A DNA stretch of 64,000 nucleotides from a virus. Location: IMG/VR virus record IMGVR_UViG_3300042545_001134, positions 182,600-246,599 of that record; one strand, given 5' to 3'. The notes below the pieces were generated by a model. The model was not told the DNA's origin. It did no database searches and saw nothing but the letters and a program-made list of their open reading frames with translations. Shown piece after piece: positions 38,715 through 49,300 of the stretch; position 1 is the first letter of the stretch; every line of letters begins with the position of its first letter. The position numbers were made by a program, and so were the translations under genes.

Positions 38715-38951
38715 TTATCTCCATTTGATAACATAATCATTGTTGGTACCCATAAATGAATTTGACTTTGCATAAACTTTATATCCGTATACGTTAGTCA
38801 AATCGCTAATCATGTTCTCATTTAAAAAATGTTGTGGTATACTCAACTCATATAAACCTTGTGAAGTTGCTCCCGTAATTAAAGTATTAATGTACGATAA
38901 CGAACCTGTTGTTGTGTTAGACGCTATAACCGCTGCTGAACCTGATATCAT
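38715..38951 (-). CDS. Small protein of unknown function
   Basis: A 78-aa product (MISGSAAVIASNTTTGSLSY...) with a Ser/Thr-rich start, a central amphipathic segment and an aromatic C-terminus (VYGYKVYAKSNSF...VIKWR). No motif is recognised. It starts one base after the stop of the Dps-like gene and ends before a terminator, so it is the last gene of a four-gene unit of small proteins. The composition resembles minor virion proteins, but this is weak evidence. Confidence 0.6.
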   Translation of the reverse strand: MISGSAAVIASNTTTGSLSYINTLITGATSQGLYELSIPQHFLNENMISDLTNVYGYKVYAKSNSFMGTNNDYVIKWR

Positions 38952-38952
38952 T

Positions 38953-39324
38953 TTATTCTAGTGTTAATAAGTATTTTAATTTATTGATTGCTCCCAACAT
39001 TTCGTCTCTCACATTTAAGAGATTAGTATCAGACTCTTCTAATTGTTCTGAAAATTGATTCAACGCAGAAATTATAACATCTAACATCGCCTCAGGTTTA
39101 AGTTCCTTCAAATTCGCTAATTGAATTGTGTTGGTTTCGTCATCTAATGTGAATCTACCGTACTTACCCATTGCTTCTTCAACAAAGGTATCAATTAAAT
39201 CTTCTAAAGTATCATATGTCACACCAAATGCGTTATGTCTTGCATAACCTTTTGTCTGCCAATGAAATATTCTTAACTGTGCTTGTAACCCTAAAAAAAG
39301 GTTGACATTAGAATTTAAAATCAT
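38953..39324 (-). CDS. Small helical protein with ferritin/Dps-like N-terminal motif
   Basis: The 123-aa all-helical protein opens with LFLGLQAQLRIFHWQTKGYA and H30. This is close to the first helix of Dps/ferritin-like proteins, in which H-W-x-x-K-G precedes a second His and then acidic ligands. Candidates here are D38, D42, D45, E49 and E50 in the next helix (YDTLEDLIDTFVEEAMGKYGR). Small proteins of this kind are known from other large phages as uncharacterised domains. The full set of Dps ferroxidase ligands is not clearly present, and the chain is shorter than Dps. Its start overlaps the preceding gene by 17 bases. Role unknown. Confidence 0.6.
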   Translation of the reverse strand: MILNSNVNLFLGLQAQLRIFHWQTKGYARHNAFGVTYDTLEDLIDTFVEEAMGKYGRFTLDDETNTIQLANLKELKPEAMLDVIISALNQFSEQLEESDTNLLNVRDEMLGAINKLKYLLTLE

Positions 39325-39964
39325 CTTCCTGTTGTTCTGGATTAAATGTGTTTTTTATTGTTTGGGGCGAATAAGTGTCAATGTCTTGTTTAGTTAAAAC
39401 ATATTCATTTTTACCACTTTGTCTCATTTCACCTTGTTTTTGTGCAAAGAATTGTTGTGGGTTCTGATTAAATGGATACGAATCAAATGAACGCATTTCA
39501 AGTTTCTCTTCAGGAGTTTTTTCTCTCATCGTTTCAACCTTGTTGCCAAGTTCATCAATTTTACTCATAACCGCATCCATCTGTGCTAATTTTTGTTCTA
39601 AATCTGATAACTTACTGAATACGTCATCCATTTTACTAACAACACCTTCGTTTTCCGATTTACTATCGTCAAGGTCTTGTTTAATAGACTTAGTCATATT
39701 AACCAAATCAGTAATATCGATTTCTTCAGTATCGCCACCTTCCGCCGGTACATCTGTTGGTATCGGTTCGTCTGTTGGCATTTCAGCATCAGGTGCTCCC
39801 ATATCTGCTGGAGGTGGAGGTAATTCACCACCTTCTACCGGTGGTTCAATTGCCGCAGGGTCTTCAACAGGTACTCCCTGTTCGTTCATAAGTTTAGTTG
39901 TGTACTTATTAATAGCATTAAATCTTGCTACCTCTTCTATTAATTGTTTTTCTAAGTTATTCAT
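39308..39964 (-). CDS. Proline-rich/coiled-coil protein of unknown function
   Basis: The 218-aa product has an N-terminal helix (MNNLEKQLIEEVARFNAINK), then a Pro/Glu/Asp-rich disordered stretch at about 35-80. A long coiled coil follows at about 85-150 (DLVNMTKSIKQDLDDSKSEN, MDDVFSKLSDLEQKLAQMDA), and the C-terminal tail ends in acidic-aromatic DDFKF. Such helix plus disordered layouts are seen in phage scaffolding or prohead-core proteins, but no cleavage motif or capsid gene is nearby to support that. It lies between a 67-aa gene and the Dps-like gene with short spacing, so it is co-expressed with them. Confidence 0.6.
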   Translation of the reverse strand: MNNLEKQLIEEVARFNAINKYTTKLMNEQGVPVEDPAAIEPPVEGGELPPPPADMGAPDAEMPTDEPIPTDVPAEGGDTEEIDITDLVNMTKSIKQDLDDSKSENEGVVSKMDDVFSKLSDLEQKLAQMDAVMSKIDELGNKVETMREKTPEEKLEMRSFDSYPFNQNPQQFFAQKQGEMRQSGKNEYVLTKQDIDTYSPQTIKNTFNPEQQEDDFKF

Positions 39965-39968
39965 GATA

Positions 39969-40172
39969 TTAATCTTGTAAAAGTTGTCTACCGTCTTCGG
40001 TAATGAATTTTTTATTTATTCTTTCAACAATACCATCTTTAGACCTGATAACATAACATTCACCAGTTCTTAGGTCACACTCTTCTCTTTCCATTCCGTC
40101 CTGAGAAACACTACTTACCATCTTAGGGGAAATGTAGTTGTTAAGCGCATCGTTTAATTTATCGTTATTCAT
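39969..40172 (-). CDS. Small protein of unknown function
   Basis: A 67-aa protein (MNNDKLNDALNNYISPKMVS...) with a central ECDLRTGECYVI segment containing two Cys seven residues apart and a basic/acidic C-terminal half. It is the first gene of the unit ending at 38715, spaced 4 bases from the next gene. An exact octamer lies 12 bases before its ATG. It resembles short regulatory or virion-associated proteins, but nothing specific can be stated. Confidence 0.6.
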   Translation of the reverse strand: MNNDKLNDALNNYISPKMVSSVSQDGMEREECDLRTGECYVIRSKDGIVERINKKFITEDGRQLLQD

Positions 40173-40184
40173 AGTATTTTTTTA

Positions 40185-40192
40185 TATAAATA
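40185..40192 (-). promoter_or_regulatory. TATTTATA octamer upstream of the 67-aa gene
   Basis: Exact octamer on the coding strand, 12 bases before the ATG, in the context GATATTTATATAA, in the 64-base gap after the 1947-aa gene. Confidence 0.5.
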
Positions 40193-40236
40193 TCATAGAA
40201 ATGAGAAAACTCGTTGTTTAAACCACTAATAAAAAG

Positions 40237-43200
40237 TTATGATAGTTTAAAATACACCACATCTCCATCATATAATCCAAGTTCGGACATTAATGACGGT
40301 GACATACCCATTCCATAACCTGAAACATTTGGTCCATTACCTACTGGTCCATTGGTTACAATAGTTCCTATTGATTCCGCTAATTGATAACTTGGGTTCA
40401 ATGTATATGTTTTACCGTTTTTAGGATTCTTAAATTCTGTTTTTGCCGTTCTAATTTTTTCCGAACTCGCAATGTTTGATAAAAAGGTAGTATTGTAAAA
40501 CTTATAATTGGCTCCACTGATTTTTGACCATTTAATACCGTCAGCAACTCCCATTGTGGTATCGGGGTCAATTGGGTACTTTTCTCCACCCATTTTTACC
40601 ACCACCGCTCTTAACCATGTTCCATTGTTATCAACTTTTTGAATGTCTTTTTGGTTTTTATAACCATTATATGGTATTCCAAATTCAGTAACCCCCACTT
40701 TTGGTTCAGACTTAGTTATTTCTTCACCTTGTATTGTTTTACCTGCTCTATCTGTTGAGTATGCTATACCTTCATAAGTAACAACCTCTTCTTTTGATTC
40801 ACTAGGTTTTTCGTTTTGTTTAAGTATCGATTGAGCCTTTGATGCCATTCTATCAAATAAAACACGGTAACTTGAAATAAATGAGTCTTTAGGGTCAGGT
40901 AAAGATGTATACGGAATTCTTGCACCAGAAAACGTTGTTGTAATTGTATTACCCTTAATTGAGTGACTTACTTCCGTAATCCAATATGAACCTTTAAACA
41001 TTGGTATGTTTTTTAAATAAAAGTACATTGTTGGTTGAATCATTACATTACCCATACATGTGACTTCACATTTATATGACGCTTGTTTGTAATAGTCAAA
41101 TAAACTAACATCCACATTATATGCACCCGCACCTGATTCTGACCTAGCCAAATTTTCTAAAACCACAAATGATTCAGATGTGTTCTTTAAGGTTGATTGG
41201 TCTAATTGTACCCCCTTGAAAATACCTTGGTTTTGGTCACCAAAACTTACCTCGAATGCAACTACTTTATTTGATTTACTCAAATCAGTTGCCGCAAAAC
41301 TTTCTAATGATGTAATCACTAATGGATTGTTATTTACGCTACCAATGTAAAAACTATCATCCGCAAACTTATATTCTTTACTATTTGATAAGTCAGGTCT
41401 TTTTGATGACGCTCCGACTAACTGAATAATAATCTTTGGTGACGATTCCTGATAATCAACTTCTAAAAAGGTACCGAATAAATTTTTGGCAACATTTTTA
41501 GATGGTGTAATCTTTGTTTTACTTTTTAAGTTCGTACCATAGAAATTAACATATGCGGGGAGTGCCCTCATATCGAGACCCGTTCCCTGTATCAATATTG
41601 ATATTGACCCATATAAACTTTGCTTCATGTTATTTGGGTGTAATAAATTTGTAATCCTATCTATATTCATATAGAATTTATCCCCAATGTCTCTATTCGC
41701 TTTATCTAAAAATAAAAATTCTTCAAGTAATAATCTTTGACCGATTGAGTTACCGGCGGTCCATTTGTCATTAAATGATTTGAAGGTATTATACAATTCT
41801 AACTTCGTATCGTTCGTGTTATATCCTTGGTATCTTCTAATATCGGTGGATGAGTCTTTTCTTTCGATATTACCCTTTTTACTAATTTCCCCTAACACTA
41901 TAGTTAAGAAATATTTTAATCTAACGTCAGAACCACTCGCATAAATCTTATTTCCTTGCCCCTGAAACACGGATAGTCTAAGATACTCCCTAAATGCCGC
42001 CTTTGTGTTGGTTCCACCTGACTTTCTATATCCCGCATAGATTTGTACTAATGGTCTAAATCTGATAATATTTTCTTCAGTAAGTTTTATGTCATTAACA
42101 CCAAAGAAATCTTGATAGTAACCGTCGATATCCTCTCCAATGTATAATTTAATAAAATTTTGATTTGTTGGGGTTAGGTCACTGTTATTATACGTGGCAA
42201 CACTAAAAACATTGTAATTATCAAAAGATGTCATACCGTAAAACGTATATGGGTCAATTTCTTTTGGATTTGCCAATGTGAATTTTATAATATTATTAAC
42301 ACTTAACAAACGGTTACTCACCGATTTTGATTTTTCAAGTTGTCTATCTTTTACAATGTTGAACATTGTATTAGACGTACTATCAGTGGTTTCTTTAGGT
42401 ACGGTCACCAATTCTTTAAGTAAGTCTTGGAATTTACCGTAGTTTAAGTTGTCAAATGTTTGGAATGGTATCTCATCATTAGTTTTTTCAGACGCAAAAT
42501 CTAAGAACATTCCTTCAAACGATTCTAATATTTGTGGACTGAAAGTTCCAATTAAATCAATTACCTTTCTGTAGTTTGCGTCAATCGTAAATGTGTTATC
42601 CGTGGTTGAACCCGAAACGTAGTTTCTTGGGTATTCGGAATATGATGCAAATGTTTTACCTGAAAATTCATCAGTTACACTCTCATCTATCCACCAACCT
42701 CTAAATGTATATTGTTCAGCAAAATCAAATGTCTCTAAATTCTTATTACCTAAATCCGATTGGTTTAAACCATGGGACGGTAATAATGTATAAAATTGTT
42801 CCGTTGATTTATATTTTGAGTTATCAACCAACACACTCCAATAAGTGTTATTATTATTTCCTTTAAGTGGTTTGTGTATAATATTATTGGTGTTTGTTTT
42901 ACCCGTATAGTCAGTATTACCCGAATAAACATTATAATGTGAATACCCATTAACAATTTGATGAAATATTGACTGATAATATGGATTTAAACCTACGTTA
43001 TTTGACAACGAATGGTTAATAGTATTTGCACCTACGGTAAATGTCTCAAAAGTTGTACCTGTGAATCCACCATCAAAAAATGAACTACCGGTTATTGGTT
43101 GAGTAACGTTACTTGAATTTACAAATCCACTTAAAATATCAACACCGTCGATAATTTGTTTTTTATATCTATGATACATCGCACCCCACTTTAACATTAA

Positions 43201-46080
43201 GTGATATGGTACAAAATGAGTTGATGATACTTCTCTGAATAAAGAAGACATTAATATTGATTTACTGTTGTTAGTTTGACCAAACATTACACCTAATGTG
43301 TCAGTAAATGTGATGGTATCTTCTAAATCTAAAAACGGTAACGAATTTAATAATAGATATGATGACCCAACATACTTTCCAAATTTGGTTGTTTTACCAA
43401 AATCAGATTTTAACTGTTTATGAAAATATGGTGTGTTTAATATATTAACGGATGTGTTACCATTTTTAAGTTTTTGTGTAAACATGTTTTCATCGTACCC
43501 AGGTTTAACCCATGAAGTCACATTAAACGGTGAACACACAAATGCTTGTGATGGGTTAACTTGTAAAATTCCATTAAATTTAAAATTATCATCAGTAAAT
43601 TCGGTCTTATTCAAATAATCTAAATAAATGTCTGAATTGAATGGATATATTTTAGTTCTATATGGTTCAGGAACGTATTTCACTAACTCAGCGTTTATTT
43701 CTTTTCCTTTAAACGATTTTCTTTGTCTATTAACAGTTCCGTATTTTTCAAACTTAAATGGAGAATCAATAATATCTTTTAAGTATGGTACTGTTGGTAA
43801 ATGGTCTCTAAAATATGGAAACCTTTCATATGGTGATGAACTTGGGAGGTATCCATCAAAAAGAGTCACGGTTTTTGGTTTACCTTCTGAATCTAATTGT
43901 GGTGTTCCGTTATCATTTAGTAAGGGTGATGCTGATTTATATCTAATTAGTGCATCAATATTTGTTAATTTTTGACATAGGTCAACTAAATCAACATCTT
44001 CACTAATTGATTCTTTAATATTTTCCACCTCTTCTTTTGCCAATAAATCCAATAAGTTGTTATTGTACGAATCGAATAGGGTTGTGTATTTTATTCTTTC
44101 ATAAAGTTCATAAACAAATGATGAAAATACCCTATCAACATAAGGTACCCCTTCATTCATGGCATCCATACCACTTATATCGTCTAAATTATTTTCAGTA
44201 GAATCAGTTTCAAAAATATAATTAACATCACTAACCGTTGGTTCGTTTGTGACACCCGTATCTAATTTGTTAGTTACAATTTTAATGTATTCTTCAACAA
44301 AGTCAACTTCAGGCCAAATGGTGTTATTGTTTGATTTTAATTTATTTATTAATTCAGGTTCACCCGGATATGCAATAACATTTTGTTTACCACCTGAAAT
44401 GGGTTTTTTAACTTCAGGCCATGGATATATTGCACTACCCTTTCCTTTTTGTTCATCAGTTAAACCCGATAATAACTTAGCACGGGTTTTCGCAGAATCA
44501 AACGCTCTGTTGTGTGTGTCTTTCATTAAACGGATGTAAACTTCCGCGTTTGCTAAAAGTACTGCAAATATATTTCTGATTGTTGGTTCAAATCCAAATC
44601 CTTGAGAAGGGTCTTTGATGACCTCGTTCATTTTTTTCTCAACGTCGTCTTCGAGTTTTTTTCTTTGTTCATCAAATGACTTCTTTATTTCAAAAATATC
44701 TTTGAACAATGTGTCAATACCAATCAAAACAAAACCATCACTCTTTACATCATAATAGTTTTTAATGTTTTTAATTGTGTTTAATGAAATTTTCTTAAAA
44801 TCCGCAGAAGTTTTATTCATCAATTTATTTGTAAAATCAATTGATTTATTTAACGCATCAGGGTAAATTGTAATAAGTCTTTCTAAAGTTCCTTCGGTTT
44901 GTCCTGTTATCTTTTCTAAAGTTTTCTTATCTTTTACTAAGTAATACCAATTATAATCTGTACTTTCAACTAACGGATTTACAACGGTAGGTGTTTTGGT
45001 TTCATACTCTTTTGAAGATAAATTTTGTTTTGACCACGCCTTAATGGAATTTTCAAAGTTATTTAAGTTATCCTCAAGTTCTTTAATTCCTTGGAATACT
45101 TTCATATCAACAACCTCGTTAAAGATTTTTCTCTCTAAGATTTTGTCAAGTGATTCGGCAATATAACCTAAGTCTTTTAATGTCTTTACAGGTTTACCGT
45201 CGTTTTTAATAAATGTACCTTTTGGTACTAAACCTTTTTGTTCGTATTGTTGATATATCGACCTTAATACTTGGTATCCTCTTGAGCCTCTTGATATTTT
45301 CTTTTCGTACCTACCTTCTTTTTCGTTAAACTTTTTGTTCTCAACATTCTCAGTTAAAAACATATATGGGCAGTTGATAATTGCAGATAAAGGTATGTCA
45401 TTCATATATGCATACGTTGACCCAACAAATGTTGTGGTTACTTCAAAATTACCATTACTATCATTAAATTTAGATGAAAACTTGGTCATATGTAAACGAT
45501 ATCTTATCGCCTTACCATAATAACCCTTTACCGTCAAATAGAATATTGGCCATGGAATATGAAAAAATGCACGGTATGGTGAATTTTCAGATGATTCAAA
45601 TAGTGTCTTACCTCTAACGTCAATAAAGTTAATTGTGACTTGGGGTGTGAAATTTGCACCTTTAACTGTTATGTTAATACTATCCATACCGAAACTCTGA
45701 CCACTAGAATCAGATAGGTAATAATCATCCGTTACTTTGGTTTTTGCATCGTTAGCTGTGTTTAATTCGGGTTTACCCAAATAAGACTCCGTCCACGATG
45801 TATCAAAGTTACCATCACCTGTTTGATTTTTAAGAAAATTAAGATTACCTTTAGCAATACTAATTAAGGTACTTCCTTGGTCTTTGGCAACAAGAGATGT
45901 TCTCGGAATAATATCTGCTTCCAAGTTAACATACATAACCAAATTCTCTTGTTTTACACCCCTTGGTTGAATATTACCGTCATTATCGACAATACTATTC
46001 GGGTCGATGTAAATAAGATTGTTTTGGTCTACTTTTACAAGTATGTTTTCACTATTTGATAAATCGTTATTACTCGCCAT
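40237..46080 (-). CDS. Very large baseplate hub/spike-region protein
   Basis: A 1947-aa Asn/Lys/Tyr-rich protein. Near the C-terminal third, YFYLKNIPMFKGSYWITEVS followed by HSIKGNTITTTFSGARIPY matches the end of the gpD/gp27-type hub barrel in many myoviruses, where the strand pair reads G-x-Y-x-I-x-x-V-x-H-x-I-x-G-x-x-x-T-T-x-x. The final 150 residues form a separate domain (about 1800-1947, closing in GYGMGMSPSLMSELGLYDGD), possibly a double-psi barrel-like module. No lysozyme active site is apparent. It overlaps the gp53-like gene by 11 bases, in the hub/wedge-core cluster. The size is about five times that of T4 gp27 (391 aa), suggesting fusion of several hub functions. Confidence 0.65.
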   Translation of the reverse strand: MASNNDLSNSENILVKVDQNNLIYIDPNSIVDNDGNIQPRGVKQENLVMYVNLEADIIPRTSLVAKDQGSTLISIAKGNLNFLKNQTGDGNFDTSWTESYLGKPELNTANDAKTKVTDDYYLSDSSGQSFGMDSINITVKGANFTPQVTINFIDVRGKTLFESSENSPYRAFFHIPWPIFYLTVKGYYGKAIRYRLHMTKFSSKFNDSNGNFEVTTTFVGSTYAYMNDIPLSAIINCPYMFLTENVENKKFNEKEGRYEKKISRGSRGYQVLRSIYQQYEQKGLVPKGTFIKNDGKPVKTLKDLGYIAESLDKILERKIFNEVVDMKVFQGIKELEDNLNNFENSIKAWSKQNLSSKEYETKTPTVVNPLVESTDYNWYYLVKDKKTLEKITGQTEGTLERLITIYPDALNKSIDFTNKLMNKTSADFKKISLNTIKNIKNYYDVKSDGFVLIGIDTLFKDIFEIKKSFDEQRKKLEDDVEKKMNEVIKDPSQGFGFEPTIRNIFAVLLANAEVYIRLMKDTHNRAFDSAKTRAKLLSGLTDEQKGKGSAIYPWPEVKKPISGGKQNVIAYPGEPELINKLKSNNNTIWPEVDFVEEYIKIVTNKLDTGVTNEPTVSDVNYIFETDSTENNLDDISGMDAMNEGVPYVDRVFSSFVYELYERIKYTTLFDSYNNNLLDLLAKEEVENIKESISEDVDLVDLCQKLTNIDALIRYKSASPLLNDNGTPQLDSEGKPKTVTLFDGYLPSSSPYERFPYFRDHLPTVPYLKDIIDSPFKFEKYGTVNRQRKSFKGKEINAELVKYVPEPYRTKIYPFNSDIYLDYLNKTEFTDDNFKFNGILQVNPSQAFVCSPFNVTSWVKPGYDENMFTQKLKNGNTSVNILNTPYFHKQLKSDFGKTTKFGKYVGSSYLLLNSLPFLDLEDTITFTDTLGVMFGQTNNSKSILMSSLFREVSSTHFVPYHLMLKWGAMYHRYKKQIIDGVDILSGFVNSSNVTQPITGSSFFDGGFTGTTFETFTVGANTINHSLSNNVGLNPYYQSIFHQIVNGYSHYNVYSGNTDYTGKTNTNNIIHKPLKGNNNNTYWSVLVDNSKYKSTEQFYTLLPSHGLNQSDLGNKNLETFDFAEQYTFRGWWIDESVTDEFSGKTFASYSEYPRNYVSGSTTDNTFTIDANYRKVIDLIGTFSPQILESFEGMFLDFASEKTNDEIPFQTFDNLNYGKFQDLLKELVTVPKETTDSTSNTMFNIVKDRQLEKSKSVSNRLLSVNNIIKFTLANPKEIDPYTFYGMTSFDNYNVFSVATYNNSDLTPTNQNFIKLYIGEDIDGYYQDFFGVNDIKLTEENIIRFRPLVQIYAGYRKSGGTNTKAAFREYLRLSVFQGQGNKIYASGSDVRLKYFLTIVLGEISKKGNIERKDSSTDIRRYQGYNTNDTKLELYNTFKSFNDKWTAGNSIGQRLLLEEFLFLDKANRDIGDKFYMNIDRITNLLHPNNMKQSLYGSISILIQGTGLDMRALPAYVNFYGTNLKSKTKITPSKNVAKNLFGTFLEVDYQESSPKIIIQLVGASSKRPDLSNSKEYKFADDSFYIGSVNNNPLVITSLESFAATDLSKSNKVVAFEVSFGDQNQGIFKGVQLDQSTLKNTSESFVVLENLARSESGAGAYNVDVSLFDYYKQASYKCEVTCMGNVMIQPTMYFYLKNIPMFKGSYWITEVSHSIKGNTITTTFSGARIPYTSLPDPKDSFISSYRVLFDRMASKAQSILKQNEKPSESKEEVVTYEGIAYSTDRAGKTIQGEEITKSEPKVGVTEFGIPYNGYKNQKDIQKVDNNGTWLRAVVVKMGGEKYPIDPDTTMGVADGIKWSKISGANYKFYNTTFLSNIASSEKIRTAKTEFKNPKNGKTYTLNPSYQLAESIGTIVTNGPVGNGPNVSGYGMGMSPSLMSELGLYDGDVVYFKLS

Positions 46081-46393
46081 AATATAAATTATACAATTCT
46101 ACACTTCTTTTGTAATCTTGTAAAGTCGTAGTTAAAGGAAATGGTACTCTAATTAACGAATTGTTCGGAATTTCAAACTCTAAACTACCGGCCAATGGAT
46201 TTGCCATTAAAATAACCCAACCAAAAACGGGTGAATTATAATATTCTTGAGAGATTTTATCCAATCTATCTTTTCCTTTCTTATAGAATGTATACTTGTC
46301 GGTTCCTTTAATCGGAATCTCAATACCCGGAACAATTTTAAATTCACTGTCCTCAATGAAAAACTGATATCTGTTAAAATAATCCCTTGCCAT
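46070..46393 (-). CDS. gp53: LysM-containing baseplate protein, gp53-like
   Basis: The 107-aa protein has a LysM-like core (YTFYKKGKDRLDKISQEYYN followed by SPVFGWVILMANP) in which the segment Y-Y-N-x-P-x-x-G-W-x-I-L-x-A-N-P corresponds to the conserved helix of gp53 and gpX-type tail proteins. In T4, gp53 binds gp6 and gp25 in the inner wedge ring; phage LysM domains in this setting bind protein partners or peptidoglycan. It overlaps the hub gene start, and its own ATG overlaps the end of the 1602-aa gene, so the three are translationally coupled. T4 gp53 is larger (196 aa). Confidence 0.75.
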   Translation of the reverse strand: MARDYFNRYQFFIEDSEFKIVPGIEIPIKGTDKYTFYKKGKDRLDKISQEYYNSPVFGWVILMANPLAGSLEFEIPNNSLIRVPFPLTTTLQDYKRSVELYNLYYGE

Positions 46394-49300
46394 TACTTTT
46401 TATCTTTATTACTTTTGTAGTAGTTTAGTTTGTCTGTCACTTCAACATTATCTGAATGTACTTTTTTAGATTCTTCATTGAATGTCGCATCTGTAGATAA
46501 GTTAGTGGTCGTGAAAGAAAATGTAATTTTTTTACTGTTCTTCCTATCTTTAAATTTTGAAAATTTAAAATCCTTATCTTTAAGTTCCTCAACAAAATCT
46601 TCAATCTTATTTCTAATTTTCTTTCTAATGTTCTCAGGAAATATTGTTTGGTCATTTTCATAAACCTTAACAATCTCATTAACCTTTTCTTGAAGAAATA
46701 CGGTCATAATTCTTTCAAATTCAATTGAACCAATTGTTGGTGTATTAAAATTAATTGTTGATGTTAAATCAATAAACATTTTTGGTGTGTTCTTTTCAAT
46801 GTAGTCAATACAACTACTATACTCATTATATAGTAAATCATATGTATAACCCGATAAAACAGCCTCAGTAACATCTTCATCTTTTACCATTGTATCCTTA
46901 CCAAATTTAACAAGGAAGTTAACGTAGTCTAAACTCTTAATCAACGAATCTCTCACAGATTCAAATTCACTGAATGGATTTGTATCGATTAGTTCGTTTA
47001 ATTTATCTTCAACTATTTTAGTAATCAAAGGTTTAAGATATTCGTTTGACTTGGCTAATTTAGGTGGTGTTAAAACTTTATCTAATCCAAACATGAGTGA
47101 TAGGTCGGTATTATCTAATTGTGCAATCATCGCACTTTTAACACCCCTCATTAAGATTGGTAATTCATTGTTTTTCTTATAAAGACCAACTAATGATAGT
47201 GTTTTTCCCGGTGATGTACTAGTGGTTGTGTAAACATCATATTGTTTAATTGTTCTATACGTGTCAGTAAACAATAATGTACCAATGTCTTGACCATATC
47301 TTTTAATCATTTTGTTATAGGTAGTTTCGTACTTTTTAAAATAATTGTCAGTATTATCAAATACTGGTTTAAGTAATGGGGTGAAGTCCATCGTTGATGA
47401 TGGGGTAATAAATGTACCAATCCATTTTCCTTCACTAATTTCATTAGTGTTTTGAGTTTCAGGGGTTTCTTTTTGTTTTGGTAAATCACTTAATAATTTC
47501 TCCAAGAAATCTTTTGTAAATTCTTTTGCGTCCACACCACCGATTGTCTCATTTGTTGGTATTGACCTTTCATCGTACATTTCAGTATTAGCAAAGAAAT
47601 TTGATGAAAGAGCGTTTTGTAATCTCTCAACAGGTCTTGACAATCCCTGTCCTCCAATAAATGCAATTTGACATGTAATATTGGCAATCATTGGTTGTAC
47701 ACCAATACCTTCAGGGTTTAAATCCCATGGTGAATCATCATACGTGATGTTAACATCACGAATAATAATTTTAGAATGGTAAAAATCACCAATTCTAAGA
47801 ACACAAACAGGTGGTGGACCAAATGAAGTATTTCTTGCATTTAAATCTGCATCATCCGCAATTCCCTTAATAGGTATTGTGTCACCCGGTCTTATACATT
47901 GTAACATAAAGGTCAAACGAGAGTTCAATCCTTCAGGAGTTGTTGAGTGGAAACCTGGATGGAAATATTTTAATTTTTCTTTTAATGATTTGAACGCCAC
48001 TGGAGAATCCTCTTCAAGTTTTTTGAAATAGAAACACTCTGAAAGAGTTTTCATGATGATTCTCTTCATTGGGTCTATCGCAGGTTTCTTAGTTGGTGGA
48101 TATAAAGTAGTTTCACCATCCGGTTCAATTCTCGTAACGATTGTTGGGGGAGGTGTTGGTTTTGGTTTTTCAGGTTCAATATGGTATTTAACCTCCGCTG
48201 TTGATTGTCTACAGAAAAATGCAACTGGTGCGTGGATTTTTAAACTCTTAACAGTAATAAATTCCTTTCCTCTACATTGACTATCGGGTGACGGTCCTGT
48301 AAAATTTTCACCGTAGTTTGCCGAGTCAATAACAACTGAACCCGTATTATCCGTCCATCCAAAATCACTTAATTTATATTCTTTTTTAATAACTATTGGT
48401 TTACCTTTCGAAATGATAACTTTATCATTTTCAGATAAGTTTTTATTCTCAGCAATACCAATACTTTTAACCCATTTAAATTCTTTAGGAACAGTTCCAT
48501 CTTTTGAAATATTTTTAAAGAATTCTTTTATAATACTTGAACTTCTTCTAAGTGCCAAGTTTTCATTATATAGTTCAGATGCAACTGATGAACAAGACGA
48601 TTCAACTGTTAAGTAAATTCTTTGTACAGTACCCCCACTAATCATTTCTTTAAGTGTTGCAGTTCCACCAGTAAACTTCTCATATTCTTTTTTTGCCGTT
48701 TCAAAATAACCATCAAGTAAATTTGTTTGATAAAGAACGGCTGCATTATCAATTGTAGTTCCCGTTTTACCAAAAACATATTCTCTCTCTTTTAAAACTT
48801 GTGCGGTTTGTGTTATACCAGTAATACTTCTTAATGCGGTATCAAGTGCCGCGGTATGTCCTGTTTTTTGTATGTAGAACGGTTCAAACAATTGACCGTA
48901 TGGTGTGTCAACTTCTACGGATTGAAAACGTGGACCCGGAATGTCGTTATCATATTTAAGAACACATTTAAAACCTTCATTTTTACCATTGTTAGCGTTT
49001 GCCGAACCACCACTTTGGTCCGTATTAACAACGGGTTCTATAATGGTTTTGTATTTCTTAATTACTTCAGGGTCTTTACCTTTTTCTAAGAACATCTTTA
49101 TTAAAGTGATGTCATCAGAATCCAAATAAGTGTATCTTCTAATAAGTGAATAGAAATCCAATTCCTCACATCCCGCAAAAAATGCGTTGATGTAATTTTC
49201 GGACTCTTCGTCACTCATATTTTTAAAGTGTTCTCTAACTAATAGGTTTAAGATACTAGGGTGGTCGACAACCACTTTGAATGATAATGTTCCCGTTCTT

